From positions 186,001 to 250,000 of the forward strand of contig OZ245013.1 of assembly GCA_965223675.1 (NCBI GenBank): a stretch of DNA of 64,000 nucleotides, given 5' to 3'. Below are positions 25,406 through 34,563 of this stretch, one piece after another. The notes beneath the pieces were generated by a model. The model did not search any database. It was not told the DNA's origin and worked only from the letters and a program-made list of their open reading frames with translations. The translations under genes were made by a program, and so were the position numbers. Source of the DNA: JAGQKC01 sp965223675. GTDB lineage: Bacteria; Nitrospirota; Nitrospiria; Nitrospirales; UBA8639. Each line of letters opens with the position of its first letter. Positions within the stretch are counted from its first letter, which is position 1.

Positions 25406-25681
25406 ATGCTTAAGATTACAGTGGATACGGTGAGGGTTGATAGTATTATCCGGCTTGAGGGTAGACTAGCCGGTCCATGGGTGGAGGAATTCGAGAACGT
25501 GTGGAGATCCTTCCAAGGCATGAACAATTCTGTGAGGGTTCGGGTGGATCTCCAAAGCGTCACATACGTGGATAATTGTAGCAAGCGATTACTGAAACGA
25601 ATGTATGAGCAAGGCGGAGCACTCATCGCTATCGGCTGTATGACAAAAGCCATTGCAGAAGAAATCCTAGGTGACACGTGA
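25406..25681 (+). CDS. STAS-like domain protein
   Basis: A 91-residue protein of alternating beta strands and helices in the STAS (anti-sigma antagonist) pattern: RLEGRLAGPWVEEF near the start and VRVRVDLQSVTYVDNCSKRLLKRMYEQGGALI at the position of the regulatory loop. The phosphorylated serine of classical members falls in VDNCSKRLL, where Cys and Ser are both present. It lies 32 bases after the DoxX gene on the same strand, so it may share its sigma-54 promoter. No partner kinase is adjacent. Confidence 0.7.
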   Translation: MLKITVDTVRVDSIIRLEGRLAGPWVEEFENVWRSFQGMNNSVRVRVDLQSVTYVDNCSKRLLKRMYEQGGALIAIGCMTKAIAEEILGDT

Positions 25682-25733
25682 CGTGATGGAGGAAGGGGAC
25701 TCAAGTCTTCCCCTTAAAAGAAAAGAGGAAAAT

Positions 25734-26180
25734 ATGAAAGCACACTATTTAGGACATGTGGTGTTTTATGTCAAAGATCTAGAACAATCGCTAAACTTTT
25801 ATCGCGATCTGCTCGGATTCCAAGAAGTCGGTCGGATATTCGAGGGAAAAGCAGCAGCCCTAACGTCTGGGCGAACTCATCATGAGCTGCTTTTGATCGA
25901 GGTAGGTCATGCACCCGGTCCTCCTTCAGGTGTTCGCCGAGGTCTCTATCATATCGGGATTAAAATTGGGGATAGTCTGAATGAACTTCGTTCTGCCAAG
26001 AAAGATCTTGAACAGGCAGGAGTTTCAATTTCAGGGATGAGTGACCACACGGTTACCCAAAGTTTGTATCTTCATGATCCAGATGGAAATGAAATCGAAC
26101 TATATGTCGATGCTCAAGGCATTGATTGGGAACAAAACCCAATGATGGTACTTTCCCCGGTCAAGCCTCTAGTGTTATAG
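25734..26180 (+). CDS. VOC-family (glyoxalase/dioxygenase-like) protein
   Basis: About 148 residues from the ATG at 25734, which has AGAGGAAAA before it; an in-frame start at 25671 would overlap the STAS gene. The double beta-alpha-beta3 fold of the VOC superfamily is seen: LGHVVFYVKDLEQSLNFYRDLLGFQEVG, then LYHIGIKIGDS and LYLHDPDGNEIELYVD with the metal-ligand Glu. The closest style is the CatE-like extradiol dioxygenase or glyoxalase group; substrate unknown. It lies in the interval before the efflux operon and may detoxify a related compound. Confidence 0.85.
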   Translation: MKAHYLGHVVFYVKDLEQSLNFYRDLLGFQEVGRIFEGKAAALTSGRTHHELLLIEVGHAPGPPSGVRRGLYHIGIKIGDSLNELRSAKKDLEQAGVSISGMSDHTVTQSLYLHDPDGNEIELYVDAQGIDWEQNPMMVLSPVKPLVL

Positions 26181-26251
26181 AAGTTGGAGTGTTCGTGATT
26201 TCAAGTGTCCTTGTGATTTGGAGCAATAGCCATGAAAGAATTTCTTTAAAG

Positions 26252-27481
26252 ATGGAAGTGCGAAGCGCATACCCAAGGAATTTTGCATTACTTATTCTAA
26301 TGCTGCTAGACCTGACGGCCTGTCAACAGGAGGCGGGAACAGCGCCGTCCCCGCCGCCTCCCGAAGTCAAAGTCATCGCGGTGGCTCCGAAAACAATTCC
26401 TGATGAAGTGGAATTTATTGGACAGACGGAATCGTTTCGACCGGTTGAGATTCGGTCTCAAGTGACGGGGATTATTAAGAAGGTCTTTTTTACAGAAGGC
26501 CGCGATGTGAAGAAAGGCGACAAGCTCTATCTGATTGATCCTATACCTTTCAAGGCCGCGGCAGGGAGCGCAAGAGGGCAAGTTGGGCAAGCCGTTGCGC
26601 GATTGGCAAAGGCCCGGGCAGAATTGGCTCGAGTCAAGCCTCTTCTTAAAGAACAGGCCGTGAGCCAAAAAGACGTGGATGACGCCATTGCTGAGGAATT
26701 GGCGGCGGAGTCTGCTCTCATCTCGGCCAAGGCTGACTTTGAAAAGGCCAAGTTTGATCTGAAAAATACACTTATCGTCGCGCCCGTATCAGGACGGATC
26801 GAGCGTAGCCAGCTATACGAGGGACGACTCGTTTCTGCCCAAACAGATCTACTGACCAGTATTCAACAAATGGATCCGATGTACGTCAATGTCAATGTAC
26901 CCGAGAGTTATATCCTACGACGTCAACGGGAACTGTCAGAACAGCGTGTTGAGCGTCCTGATCTTTTTCAATTGCGAGGGATCATGACGATGGCTGATGG
27001 GACAACCTACCCACATGAAGGCCAGTTGGATTTTGCAGGAACAGGATTTCGTTCTGAAACGGGCTCGCTGCAGTCTCGCTTCGTCTTTCCCAATACCCGG
27101 CAACGATCAGCTCCAGGGGATCGGGATGATCGACCGATTTATGCATTGTTCCCGGGACAGTTCGTCAAAATCCGCGTCAAGGGGTACATGCGGAAGAATG
27201 CGATGTTAGTCCCTCAACGTGCAGTTCAGCAGGGGCCGCAAGGGACATTTCTCTTTGTGGTTGGACAGAATGACATCTGCGATATACGTCCAGTGACGGC
27301 TAGTTTGTGGAAAGGGAATGACTGGGTAATTGAAAAAGGGCTCAAGAGTGGTGACCGCGTGGTGGTCGAGGGGTTCCATCGAGTTCGTCCCGGTAATCAG
27401 GTCAATCCAGTGCCTTATGACATAGGTCAACCTTCCAATGATCAAACCGTCAACAATAACGATGATAACGTGGTTCAATGA
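26252..27481 (+). CDS. RND efflux periplasmic adaptor (membrane fusion lipoprotein)
   Basis: An AcrA/MexA-type adaptor of about 409 residues from the ATG at 26252. A lipobox signal (FALLILMLLDLTAC) puts the acylated Cys near residue 23. The lipoyl half (GQTESFRPVEIRSQVTGIIKKVFF), a helical hairpin of about 160-190 residues in and a second lipoyl half (NTLIVAPVSGRIERSQLYEG) are visible. The upstream in-frame extension to 26126 overlaps the VOC gene and lacks domain character. An ATG at 26232 with a better ribosome site, GGAG, opens a five-codon reading frame that ends two bases before the adaptor ATG. The stop overlaps the RND pump start by four bases (ATGA). Confidence 0.92.
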   Translation: MEVRSAYPRNFALLILMLLDLTACQQEAGTAPSPPPPEVKVIAVAPKTIPDEVEFIGQTESFRPVEIRSQVTGIIKKVFFTEGRDVKKGDKLYLIDPIPFKAAAGSARGQVGQAVARLAKARAELARVKPLLKEQAVSQKDVDDAIAEELAAESALISAKADFEKAKFDLKNTLIVAPVSGRIERSQLYEGRLVSAQTDLLTSIQQMDPMYVNVNVPESYILRRQRELSEQRVERPDLFQLRGIMTMADGTTYPHEGQLDFAGTGFRSETGSLQSRFVFPNTRQRSAPGDRDDRPIYALFPGQFVKIRVKGYMRKNAMLVPQRAVQQGPQGTFLFVVGQNDICDIRPVTASLWKGNDWVIEKGLKSGDRVVVEGFHRVRPGNQVNPVPYDIGQPSNDQTVNNNDDNVVQ

Positions 27482-30400
27482 GTCCTCGTTTTTTTATTGA
27501 GCGGCCGATTTTTGCCTCGGTGTTGTCGATCATGATTATGGTTGCGGGGCTTGTGGCTATTCAAACGCTCCCCATCGCACAATTCCCACAGATTACGCCT
27601 CCTATGGTTCAAATTGATGCTGACTATCCTGGCGCAAGTGCTGAGGTCGTGGCGGAGTCTGTCGCCCGTCCAATAGAGCTACAGCTTCCCGGCATCGACA
27701 ATCTTCTCTATTACGACTCTACGAGTACGAACGACGGTCATATGACGATGCGTTTGACATTTGAAATTGGAACGGATGTCGATATTGCACAGGTCCAAAC
27801 CCAAAATAGGCAGAAACTGGCCGAACCTCAACTGCCGCCTGAAGTCGTGCGTCAGGGTGTTTCAGTGAAAAAGACTTCTCCCGATCTTCTCGCCGTGATT
27901 GTTTTGGATTCCGATAACCCGAATCACGATGCGTTTTTTCTTTCCAATTATGCCATTCTTCGGCTTCTCGACAACATTAAGCGTTTGCCTGGCGTCGGAG
28001 ATGCGTCGGTCTACGGTCAACAAAGTTATAGTATGCGGCTGATACTCGATCCGGTACGAATGGCACAACTCAGTATCACGCCGACCGATATCGCCAATGT
28101 GGTTCGGGAGCAGAATCGTGATTTCCCCGCTGGAACGATAGGGCGAGAGCCTGCGCAACCGGGTACGGAATTGACGATTCCTGTCATTACGCAAGGTCGA
28201 TTGACGGAGATAAAAGATTTTGAAGATCTGATCGTGCGTGCTTTGCCCGATGGATCGATCGTTCGATTGAAAGACGTCGCGCGAATTGAACTTGGGGCCC
28301 AATCTTACAACTTAGAGGGAAGTTTCAACGGCGAGCCGACGGCGTTGCTCCTCACGTTTTTATCTCCAGGAGCGAATGCGCTCGATACGGTTCGACGTAT
28401 TCGTTCAGAATTAGGATCTCTCTCGCAAGCCTTTCCTCAGGGAATGTCGTATGACATTCCTTACGATACCACTCGGTTTATTGAAGTCTCGATTAAAGAG
28501 GTGATTCAAACGTTAATCGAAGCCATGGTCCTTGTGTTGATCGTGGTGTTTTTATTCTTGCAAAGTTGGCGAGCCACCTTGATCCCGGCGCTTGCTGTGC
28601 CTGTTTCATTGATCGGAACCTTTGCCGGCATGGAAGCCCTGGGATTTTCCATTAACACCTTGACGTTATTTGGTATGGTCTTGGCGATTGGCATTGTCGT
28701 AGATGACGCTATTGTTGTCGTCGAAAACGTCGAACGTCATATGACGCAAGGAGGACTTTCGCCAAAAGCAGCGGCGAAACAGGCTATGTCTGAAGTCACA
28801 GGGCCTGTGATTGCCATTGTGTTGGTCCTCAGTTCCGTGTTTATTCCCGTCGCATTTTTAGGAGGGATTACTGGAGAGCTATATAAGCAATTTGCCATCA
28901 CCATTGCATTGTCAGTCGCTCTCTCCGGTGTGGTTGCGCTCACGCTCAGTCCGGCTCTTTGCGCACTTCTTCTTAAGCCCCAGCATGAAGCTCCAAAAGG
29001 ATTTTGGCGTTTCTTCAATACCTCATTTGAGTGGTTACAAGAACGATATTCCACAATTGTCGGATTCATGCTGAGGCATGCGGTGTTGTCGTTTCTTGTT
29101 TTTGGTCTGTTGCTCTTTGCTACATGGGGTTTACTCAAAGTTGTTCCGGGAAGTTTTTTGCCTGAAGAAGATCAAGGCTACTTTATTGTGGCTGCTCAGC
29201 TACCTGATGGGGCTTCTAAGCAACGAACAGACTCGGTGCTTCAAGAGCTCTCGAGTTTTTTCCTCAAAGATCCTGCGGTCTACGGGACACAGGCGTTGTC
29301 TGGACAAAACTTTATTTTCAATACACGAGGGGGAAACAGCGCAACGATGTTTGTTCCGCTCAAACCATGGGAGGAGCGTTCCGACTCGGCTTCTCATGTG
29401 AAATCTCTTATCGATCGTGCCTATAAAAAATTTGCTGAAATATCTGAAGGCTTAGTGCTGGCGTTCAATGCCCCATCTATTCGCGGACTGGGCGCGACCG
29501 GCGGATTTTCTCTTCAGGTTCAGGATCCCAGTGGTCGGGAGTTTCCACAATTTGCTGAGGCTGTTCAGACGTATCTCGCCAAGGCCCAAGAAGATCCTGC
29601 TATTGGCGGGGCTAGTTCAAGTTTTCGCGTCACTGCTCCACGTATGTATGCACGAGTGAATCGTGAGCGAGCCAAGGCCTTAGGTATTCCGATTTCTGAA
29701 GTGTTCGATACCATGCAAGCGTACTTTGGGAATTTGTACATTAATGATTTTGTCAAATTTGGACGTGTCTATCGTGTTCAAACCGAAGCGGAGCCGGAGT
29801 ATCGATCAAGCCCCGACGACATTTCGAAGGTGTATGTCCGCGCTCAAAACGGAGTCACTCCCTCGATGGTTCCACTCAACACCGTGGTGGATTTGGAATT
29901 AGCGAGTGGGCCAGATCCCGTCACGCATTTCAATGGTTTTAACACCGCTTTAGTGATGGGAACTGCAGCACCTGGGTTCAGTTCAGGGCAAGCCCTGTCC
30001 GCTCTGGAGCGTGTTGCTCAAGAGGTTCTGATTCCAGAAGGGTTCAGTATCGATTGGAGCGGGATTTCCTTTCAAGAACGAAAAGTAGGCGGACAAACAA
30101 CGATGATTTTATTACTTGGATTATTGATGGTCTTTCTGGTTCTTGCCGCCCAATATGAAAGCTGGTCTATCCCGTTTGCGGTGCTCTTTGCCGTTCCCTT
30201 TGGCGTCTTGGGTGCCGTGACAGCTGTCTGGGTCAGGGGATTGGAAAATGATATTTATTTTCAAATTGGGCTGCTGACGTTGATTGGTCTATCGGCCAAG
30301 AATGCGATTCTCATCATTGAGTTCGCGAATCAACGATATCATGATGGTCTTTCGGCGGTTGAGGCTGCGATAGAGGCCGCGCGACTTCGGTTTCGACCAA

Positions 30401-30651
30401 TTATTATGACGTCGATGGCCTTTATTCTTGGTGTTATTCCGCTTGTCATCGCTTCTGGGGCCGGAGCCGCGAGTCGCAATTCAATCGGCACGGGAGTATT
30501 TGGAGGCATGTTGGCCGCCACGTTTCTTGCTATCTTTTTTGTCCCGCTCTTTTTTGTTGTGATCAAGAAATTTCAGAATGATACACGAGATGTTCGTGAA
30601 GACCAGCCCTCTCCAGCTGAACCAGCACTTCACGAACAGGAAGAGTTTTGA
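27478..30651 (+). CDS. RND multidrug efflux pump, HAE1 family
   Basis: A 1,057-residue AcrB/MexB-like inner-membrane pump driven by proton uptake. Seen: first transmembrane start MSPRFFIERPIFASVLSIMIM, the periplasmic porter loops, TM4 motif GMVLAIGIVVDDAIVVVENVERHM with the two proton-relay aspartates, and the second half with LLLGLLMVFLVLAAQYESWSIPF and LLTLIGLSAKNAILIIEFA. Length is full for the family. Its start overlaps the adaptor stop and the outer-membrane channel gene follows within a base or so, giving a complete adaptor-pump-channel operon. Organic substrates are expected from the HAE1 class rather than metals. Confidence 0.96.
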   Translation: MSPRFFIERPIFASVLSIMIMVAGLVAIQTLPIAQFPQITPPMVQIDADYPGASAEVVAESVARPIELQLPGIDNLLYYDSTSTNDGHMTMRLTFEIGTDVDIAQVQTQNRQKLAEPQLPPEVVRQGVSVKKTSPDLLAVIVLDSDNPNHDAFFLSNYAILRLLDNIKRLPGVGDASVYGQQSYSMRLILDPVRMAQLSITPTDIANVVREQNRDFPAGTIGREPAQPGTELTIPVITQGRLTEIKDFEDLIVRALPDGSIVRLKDVARIELGAQSYNLEGSFNGEPTALLLTFLSPGANALDTVRRIRSELGSLSQAFPQGMSYDIPYDTTRFIEVSIKEVIQTLIEAMVLVLIVVFLFLQSWRATLIPALAVPVSLIGTFAGMEALGFSINTLTLFGMVLAIGIVVDDAIVVVENVERHMTQGGLSPKAAAKQAMSEVTGPVIAIVLVLSSVFIPVAFLGGITGELYKQFAITIALSVALSGVVALTLSPALCALLLKPQHEAPKGFWRFFNTSFEWLQERYSTIVGFMLRHAVLSFLVFGLLLFATWGLLKVVPGSFLPEEDQGYFIVAAQLPDGASKQRTDSVLQELSSFFLKDPAVYGTQALSGQNFIFNTRGGNSATMFVPLKPWEERSDSASHVKSLIDRAYKKFAEISEGLVLAFNAPSIRGLGATGGFSLQVQDPSGREFPQFAEAVQTYLAKAQEDPAIGGASSSFRVTAPRMYARVNRERAKALGIPISEVFDTMQAYFGNLYINDFVKFGRVYRVQTEAEPEYRSSPDDISKVYVRAQNGVTPSMVPLNTVVDLELASGPDPVTHFNGFNTALVMGTAAPGFSSGQALSALERVAQEVLIPEGFSIDWSGISFQERKVGGQTTMILLLGLLMVFLVLAAQYESWSIPFAVLFAVPFGVLGAVTAVWVRGLENDIYFQIGLLTLIGLSAKNAILIIEFANQRYHDGLSAVEAAIEAARLRFRPIIMTSMAFILGVIPLVIASGAGAASRNSIGTGVFGGMLAATFLAIFFVPLFFVVIKKFQNDTRDVREDQPSPAEPALHEQEEF

Positions 30652-30652
30652 A

Positions 30653-32047
30653 ATGTTTTTGCTCTCTGTCATCGTTTTCACATTCTTCAGCGCGTGTGCG
30701 GTAGGTCCCGACTATTCCCGACCTGAGCTGGAGGTACCTGAAGACTTTCGGCAGGCCGAAACGGCAAATACCCTGGAGTCATTAGCTAACATGCCATGGT
30801 GGGAGCTCCTGCAAGATCCCACCCTTCAGAAACTTGTTCAGACGGCACTTCAGGAAAATAAGGATCTTCAGCAAGCGGTCGCGAGTATCGAAGAATTTCA
30901 AGCGCGGCTCTACGCCGCAAGGACTGATTTCGTTCCACAGGTGACCGGTAGTGCCAGGCTTCCCGCTCTTGGTCGCACCAAAGGCGGATTTCGTTTCCCT
31001 GCCGCTCCTGGCACATTTAATTATTCGCTTGTAGGCGATTTGGCTTGGGAGCTAGATGTGTGGGGGCGGATTCGCCGTTCAACGGAGGCCGCCTTAGCTG
31101 ATCTCTTTGCCCGCGAAGAAAACCGTCGCGCGGTCGTTCTTGGATTGGTCAGTGGAGTTGCGCAGGCCTATTTCGATTTGTTGCAATTTGACATGCAATT
31201 GGATATTGCCAGACGAACGCTCGAATCCTGGGAAGAGTCTGTGAGGATCGCTCAGGCTAGGCTAAAAAGAGGAATTACCTCTAGGCTTGATGCCGATCAA
31301 TTTGAGGCAGAACGGGCCAATGCGGCTGCGCGCGTTGAAGAATTAGAACGATTGATGACACAAAAAGAAAATGAGCTTAGTGTGTTCTTAGGCAGTAATC
31401 CGACCGAAATCGAGAGAGGGACAGTTCTGACTGACCAAGTCTTTCCGCCGGAAGTGCCGGCCGGATTACCTTCAGAGCTACTTCGCCGACGTCCTGATAT
31501 TCTTCAGGCGGAACAAGAGCTCGCTGCGGCGACAGCACGAATCGGCGTGGCCAAAGCTGATCGTTTTCCGAAGGTAACGCTCACCGGCGTTCTTGGAGTT
31601 GCCAGCCCACGTCTTTCGAATCTCTTTAAGTCGGACACGGATTTTGGAGCGGCCGGGTTCGATCTCGTTGGACCACTGTTGAATGCTGAAGCACTTGGCT
31701 TCCAACAAGATGTGGCTGAAGCACAAGCTAGGCAAACCCTCGCCCAGTATGAACAAACCATTCTTGTGGCGTTCAGGGAAGTGGAAGATGCATTGATTGC
31801 GGTTCAAACCGCTCGTACCCAACGTCAAGCACAGGCTGAACAAGTCGATGCCTTGCGGTCGGCTTTACGCCTTGCAAACCTTCGCTATCAAGGTGGTGTT
31901 ACAAGCTATATTGATGTTCTTATTGCCAAACGAAGTCTTTTCGATGCGGAGTTATCTCTCGCACAAACTCATCGCCTTCACCTCGTTTCTATTGTACAAC
32001 TCTACAAAGCTCTTGGTGGGGGTGGTCTCCAGCGTATTCGGATATGA
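30653..32047 (+). CDS. Outer-membrane efflux channel lipoprotein (NodT/OprM type)
   Basis: About 464 residues from the ATG at 30653, six bases after AGGAAGAG (30639-30646). A lipobox signal (FLLSVIVFTFFSACAVGPDYSRPE) is followed by the TolC-fold body in two repeats: PWWELLQDPTLQKLVQTALQENKDL and later ELLRRRPDILQAEQELAAATARIGVAKADRFPKVTLTG. The in-frame start at 30578 lies inside the pump gene and is rejected. It begins just after the pump stop and completes the tripartite system. Confidence 0.95.
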   Translation: MFLLSVIVFTFFSACAVGPDYSRPELEVPEDFRQAETANTLESLANMPWWELLQDPTLQKLVQTALQENKDLQQAVASIEEFQARLYAARTDFVPQVTGSARLPALGRTKGGFRFPAAPGTFNYSLVGDLAWELDVWGRIRRSTEAALADLFAREENRRAVVLGLVSGVAQAYFDLLQFDMQLDIARRTLESWEESVRIAQARLKRGITSRLDADQFEAERANAAARVEELERLMTQKENELSVFLGSNPTEIERGTVLTDQVFPPEVPAGLPSELLRRRPDILQAEQELAAATARIGVAKADRFPKVTLTGVLGVASPRLSNLFKSDTDFGAAGFDLVGPLLNAEALGFQQDVAEAQARQTLAQYEQTILVAFREVEDALIAVQTARTQRQAQAEQVDALRSALRLANLRYQGGVTSYIDVLIAKRSLFDAELSLAQTHRLHLVSIVQLYKALGGGGLQRIRI

Positions 32048-32076
32048 ATGACTATCCGTTGAATGACAAGGATTCC

Positions 32077-32247
32077 ATGGCCACGTTGTCACACGATGGT
32101 GAAGTGCCTACAGACTGACTGACGTCTTTCGTAGGACTGGTAACACGACTCGTGTTCTCAAGATTTGATCAGGAATGTCAAGCTGCCCTGCAGCCATTAG
32201 GTTTGATCATCGGTCGTGTTTCTGTCACCATCAAGTGGGGGTGGTGA
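32077..32247 (+). pseudogene. Remnant of a MarR-type regulator
   Basis: An in-frame stretch from the ATG at 32077 reads MATLSHDGEVPTD, then TGA at 32116, then in the same frame LVTRLVFSRFDQECQAALQPLGL and a short unrelated end before a stop at 32245. The RFDQ-x4-ALQPLGL segment matches the first helix of MarR regulators just before the usual TPRQF motif. The rest of the protein is gone. It lies downstream of the efflux operon, where a MarR regulator would be normal. The call rests on one short segment. Confidence 0.45.
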
Positions 32248-32275
32248 ACATTTTTTGCTAGAAAAGGAGTTTGTC

Positions 32276-32713
32276 ATGGTTAGACTTCTTCGATGTGTCC
32301 TCTTCCTCTACTTGATGGTTGTTTTGTCCACACTGATCGCCTGTACAGGAATCCACTTTCCTGACAGCCCGTCCTGGGAAAAGGTCTCACTGACAAACAT
32401 CAGCCAGGTTGCCGGGAAATGGGAAGGCATAACCTGGGCTGAGCCAAGAACCATTGGTCAAGATGATTGGGTGGAGGTAAAAATCGAAGAAGATGGTCAG
32501 TTCAAATTCGCGAGCTACCGCATGATTGGTGCTTGGCTAGGAAGCGGAGCCCTCAGGCTAGAAAACGGTGAGCTTGCAACTGAGCCGCAACCGAATTCAG
32601 GAAGCGCCACCTTCACGCTCTACGAAAGTCAAGGCAAGCGAATGTTGAAGGTGAACGGCCGGACGAAAACAGGTCAACGACAGGTAGCTGAGCTGAATCC
32701 AGCCAAAAAATAA
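32276..32713 (+). CDS. Small lipoprotein of unknown function
   Basis: About 145 residues from the ATG at 32276, with GAAAAGGAG before it. The signal has a lipobox (MVVLSTLIAC). The body starts SWEKVSLTNISQVAGKWEGITWAEPRT and is a small beta-rich domain with repeated charged strands (VEVKIEEDGQFKFASYRMIGAW). It stands 228 bases after the efflux operon, with a MarR remnant in between. I do not recognise the family; a lipocalin-like fold is possible. Confidence 0.7.
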   Translation: MVRLLRCVLFLYLMVVLSTLIACTGIHFPDSPSWEKVSLTNISQVAGKWEGITWAEPRTIGQDDWVEVKIEEDGQFKFASYRMIGAWLGSGALRLENGELATEPQPNSGSATFTLYESQGKRMLKVNGRTKTGQRQVAELNPAKK

Positions 32714-32965
32714 GGGATGTCCTCGCTGCTGAGGGAGAGTTATTTTTGACGGCGAGTGATCATGACATTTACTGATATAATGTTTCATTCCGTTTACTGA
32801 AAGGGTAACGACAATTGAATGCTGTGAAGGCGGACGTTGGGCCTCGGACGTTTGGGTGTTTGCCCGCGCATGAACACGAAAGTGAAAAGGTTGCTCATCC
32901 ACGCCTGCAATGCTCCTCGAGATGTTGCGATATTACTCATAGTTCGTTCTCCTTTGTCTTGAAAA

Positions 32966-33508
32966 TTATTCACAGTACCGGATCACACCGATCAGAATTC
33001 CCTCCAGATGAAATTCGTCATGCGACCTCACCAAAATAGATGCCATCGTTGAATTAGCTGGTCGCAGTTCTATCTGATTTTCTCGTCGATAATACTTCTT
33101 TATTGTCGCTTCGTTGTTCAAGAGGGCGACAACGGTCTGGCCATTCCTTGCGGTTTCTTGCTTTCGGATAATCACTAAGTCGTTCGGGAGAATTCCATCG
33201 TCTTTCATGGATTCTCCTTTGACACGAAGCGCAAAGGTTTTTTCGCTCGTGAGCATCGAATGAGGAATTTCCACTAACTCCGTTTGGGGTATTGGCTCAA
33301 TAGGAGTACCAGCTGCAACGATTCCCGCCATGGGTACTTGAAACGGAGTGCTCAGTCGTGCGAGTGCGACTTCGATCATTCCAGGAATGCGACGATCTCC
33401 ACATTCATATCGAGCAATCGTGGTTCGAGTCGTCTGAAGCTGATCGGCCAATTCTTTTTGTGTCAATCCCAGACTTTTTCGCATTTTCTTAAGCGTGTCT
33501 GACGTCAT
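32966..33508 (-). CDS. LexA-like self-cleaving repressor, XRE helix-turn-helix with S24 peptidase
   Basis: A 180-residue repressor. Residues 1-55 form an XRE/Cro-type helix-turn-helix (MRKSLGLTQKELADQLQTTRTTIARYECG), not the LexA winged helix. The C-terminal S24 domain has nucleophile S100 (RVKGESMKDDGI) and general base K137 (EATIKKYY), 37 residues apart as in E. coli LexA (S119, K156), and a candidate cleavage site A66-G67 (GIVAAGTP). It should be inactivated by self-cleavage on RecA activation, a DNA-damage-type response. A palindrome directly before the ATG suggests autoregulation. No DNA-polymerase or phage genes flank it, so its targets are not local. Confidence 0.9.
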   Translation of the reverse strand: MTSDTLKKMRKSLGLTQKELADQLQTTRTTIARYECGDRRIPGMIEVALARLSTPFQVPMAGIVAAGTPIEPIPQTELVEIPHSMLTSEKTFALRVKGESMKDDGILPNDLVIIRKQETARNGQTVVALLNNEATIKKYYRRENQIELRPANSTMASILVRSHDEFHLEGILIGVIRYCE

Positions 33509-33510
33509 GT

Positions 33511-33521
33511 AACCAATGGTT
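33511..33521. promoter_or_regulatory. Palindrome AACCAATGGTT upstream of the LexA-like repressor
   Basis: An 11-base near-perfect dyad two bases from the ATG, taking the place of a Shine-Dalgarno. On the minus strand a TTGACA at 33545-33540 could be the -35 box of the same promoter. Likely operator for autoregulation. Confidence 0.5.
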
Positions 33522-33693
33522 GCATTTTGAGGTGTTGCTTGTCAAGTGCTTTTAGTAGGTTCATCTTGTGTGCAGAAATTGGTTCAGCAACTCCCTCAAA
33601 AGAGGAATGGTTTTTCACCTTGGCCTTTTCTTTCAATACAGTATCTTTCGTGTATTTGACTTTGTTGGCTGTAACAGGAAAGGTGAGTGAAAA

Positions 33694-34092
33694 ATGAAAC
33701 TATCAAGATATTTAAAAAAATACCCCCTGACCTTATGTCTTCTTCTCACATTCTTGTGTGTCCCATCATCACTTCTGAGGGCAGAAATTTGGAGTTATGC
33801 CTGTGCAGAAGCTATGACCTTACTCGATCATGCACAGAAAGATGTGGTGCAGCAACACAATCGAGTCTATCAATCAAAATTAACGTTAAAGCTTTTTCCC
33901 GATGGGCTAGAAACATGTCGGGGTGGCCGCCGTGGGTTTGCAGGTGGAAGAATCCATTGTGTGAATCATCGATCTCATGGGGGTGTTGCCATCAAAGAAG
34001 TCATTCAAGCTCAACGAATGTTGGATCATGCGACTCAAAACTTCGAACGTCGTTTCAAGGAAATGACGCAAGCCTGTTCAATTCTCAAATAA
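33694..34092 (+). CDS. Small exported protein of unknown function
   Basis: A 132-residue protein with a clear signal peptide (PLTLCLLLTFLCVPSSLLRA) and a mature domain with four Cys (SYACAEAM, LETCRGGRRG, GGRIHCVNHRS, MTQACSILK), enough for two disulfides in the periplasm. GGAAAGGTGAGTG precedes the ATG. The overlapping longer frame from 33687 lacks a signal and protein character. A hairpin follows at 34.1 kb. I do not recognise the family. Confidence 0.72.
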   Translation: MKLSRYLKKYPLTLCLLLTFLCVPSSLLRAEIWSYACAEAMTLLDHAQKDVVQQHNRVYQSKLTLKLFPDGLETCRGGRRGFAGGRIHCVNHRSHGGVAIKEVIQAQRMLDHATQNFERRFKEMTQACSILK

Positions 34093-34100
34093 ACCTTTCC

Positions 34101-34138
34101 GACAGGCCATGTGGAAATTTTCCTCTACATGGCCTGTC
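34101..34138 (+). terminator. Long hairpin after the small exported protein
   Basis: A perfect 12-base stem, GACAGGCCATGT (34101-34112) with ACATGGCCTGTC (34127-34138), and a smaller GGAA/TTCC stem inside the loop. It lies nine bases past the stop. No T-run follows; probably ends or stabilises the message. Confidence 0.7.
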
Positions 34139-34563
34139 TCTTCCCCTAGTCAGAAGTTCTTATTTTGTTTATTCTAGAGCAGTTGGATATTTGTGGCAGG
34201 GAAGACTCTGCTATAGCCGACTCAGTTATCCCGAGTTGAGCATTTGGCTCCTCATGGACTGCTATGGTTTTTGCGTCGTTCAATCTGGTAAGGGGAGGAG
34301 GTTTGACCAAGCGGTAGAACTGGCCCATGCGTGAAGTGTTGGATTTTGCGGGGTGTGCGTCAGCAGGGTTCAACGAGAACATCTTTGGATTCGCTATAAA
34401 ACGTCCCAGTCCCTAAAACCTGTTCGTCTTTTTCTGAGATGAATCAAAACGACAATATTGAAGGCTTTGGTTTGATTTCTTGACAGGACTTGGTGGATTT
34501 TTTCACCCTACAGATACAGATGACTGATCTATTAGTGACCTTGAGGGTGGTTTTAAGGTTCAA
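34139..34563. other. Intergenic stretch before the YdcF/SanA-type gene
   Basis: About 425 bases. Open frames over part of it continue from the neighbouring shadow frame and do not resemble protein. No tRNA, promoter or hairpin of note is seen. Confidence 0.4.

Noticed and set aside
26126..26251. N-terminal extension of the RND adaptor
   Set aside because: The extra residues overlap the VOC gene and precede a proper lipoprotein signal, so the start at 26252 is preferred.
33687..34334. Long open frame across the small exported protein gene
   Set aside because: It lacks a signal peptide and protein-like composition, and overlaps a frame with clear signal and ribosome site.
34139..34563. Possible structured RNA in the gap before the YdcF/SanA-type gene
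   Set aside because: Folds by eye gave only weak short stems and no match to a known riboswitch or tRNA pattern.
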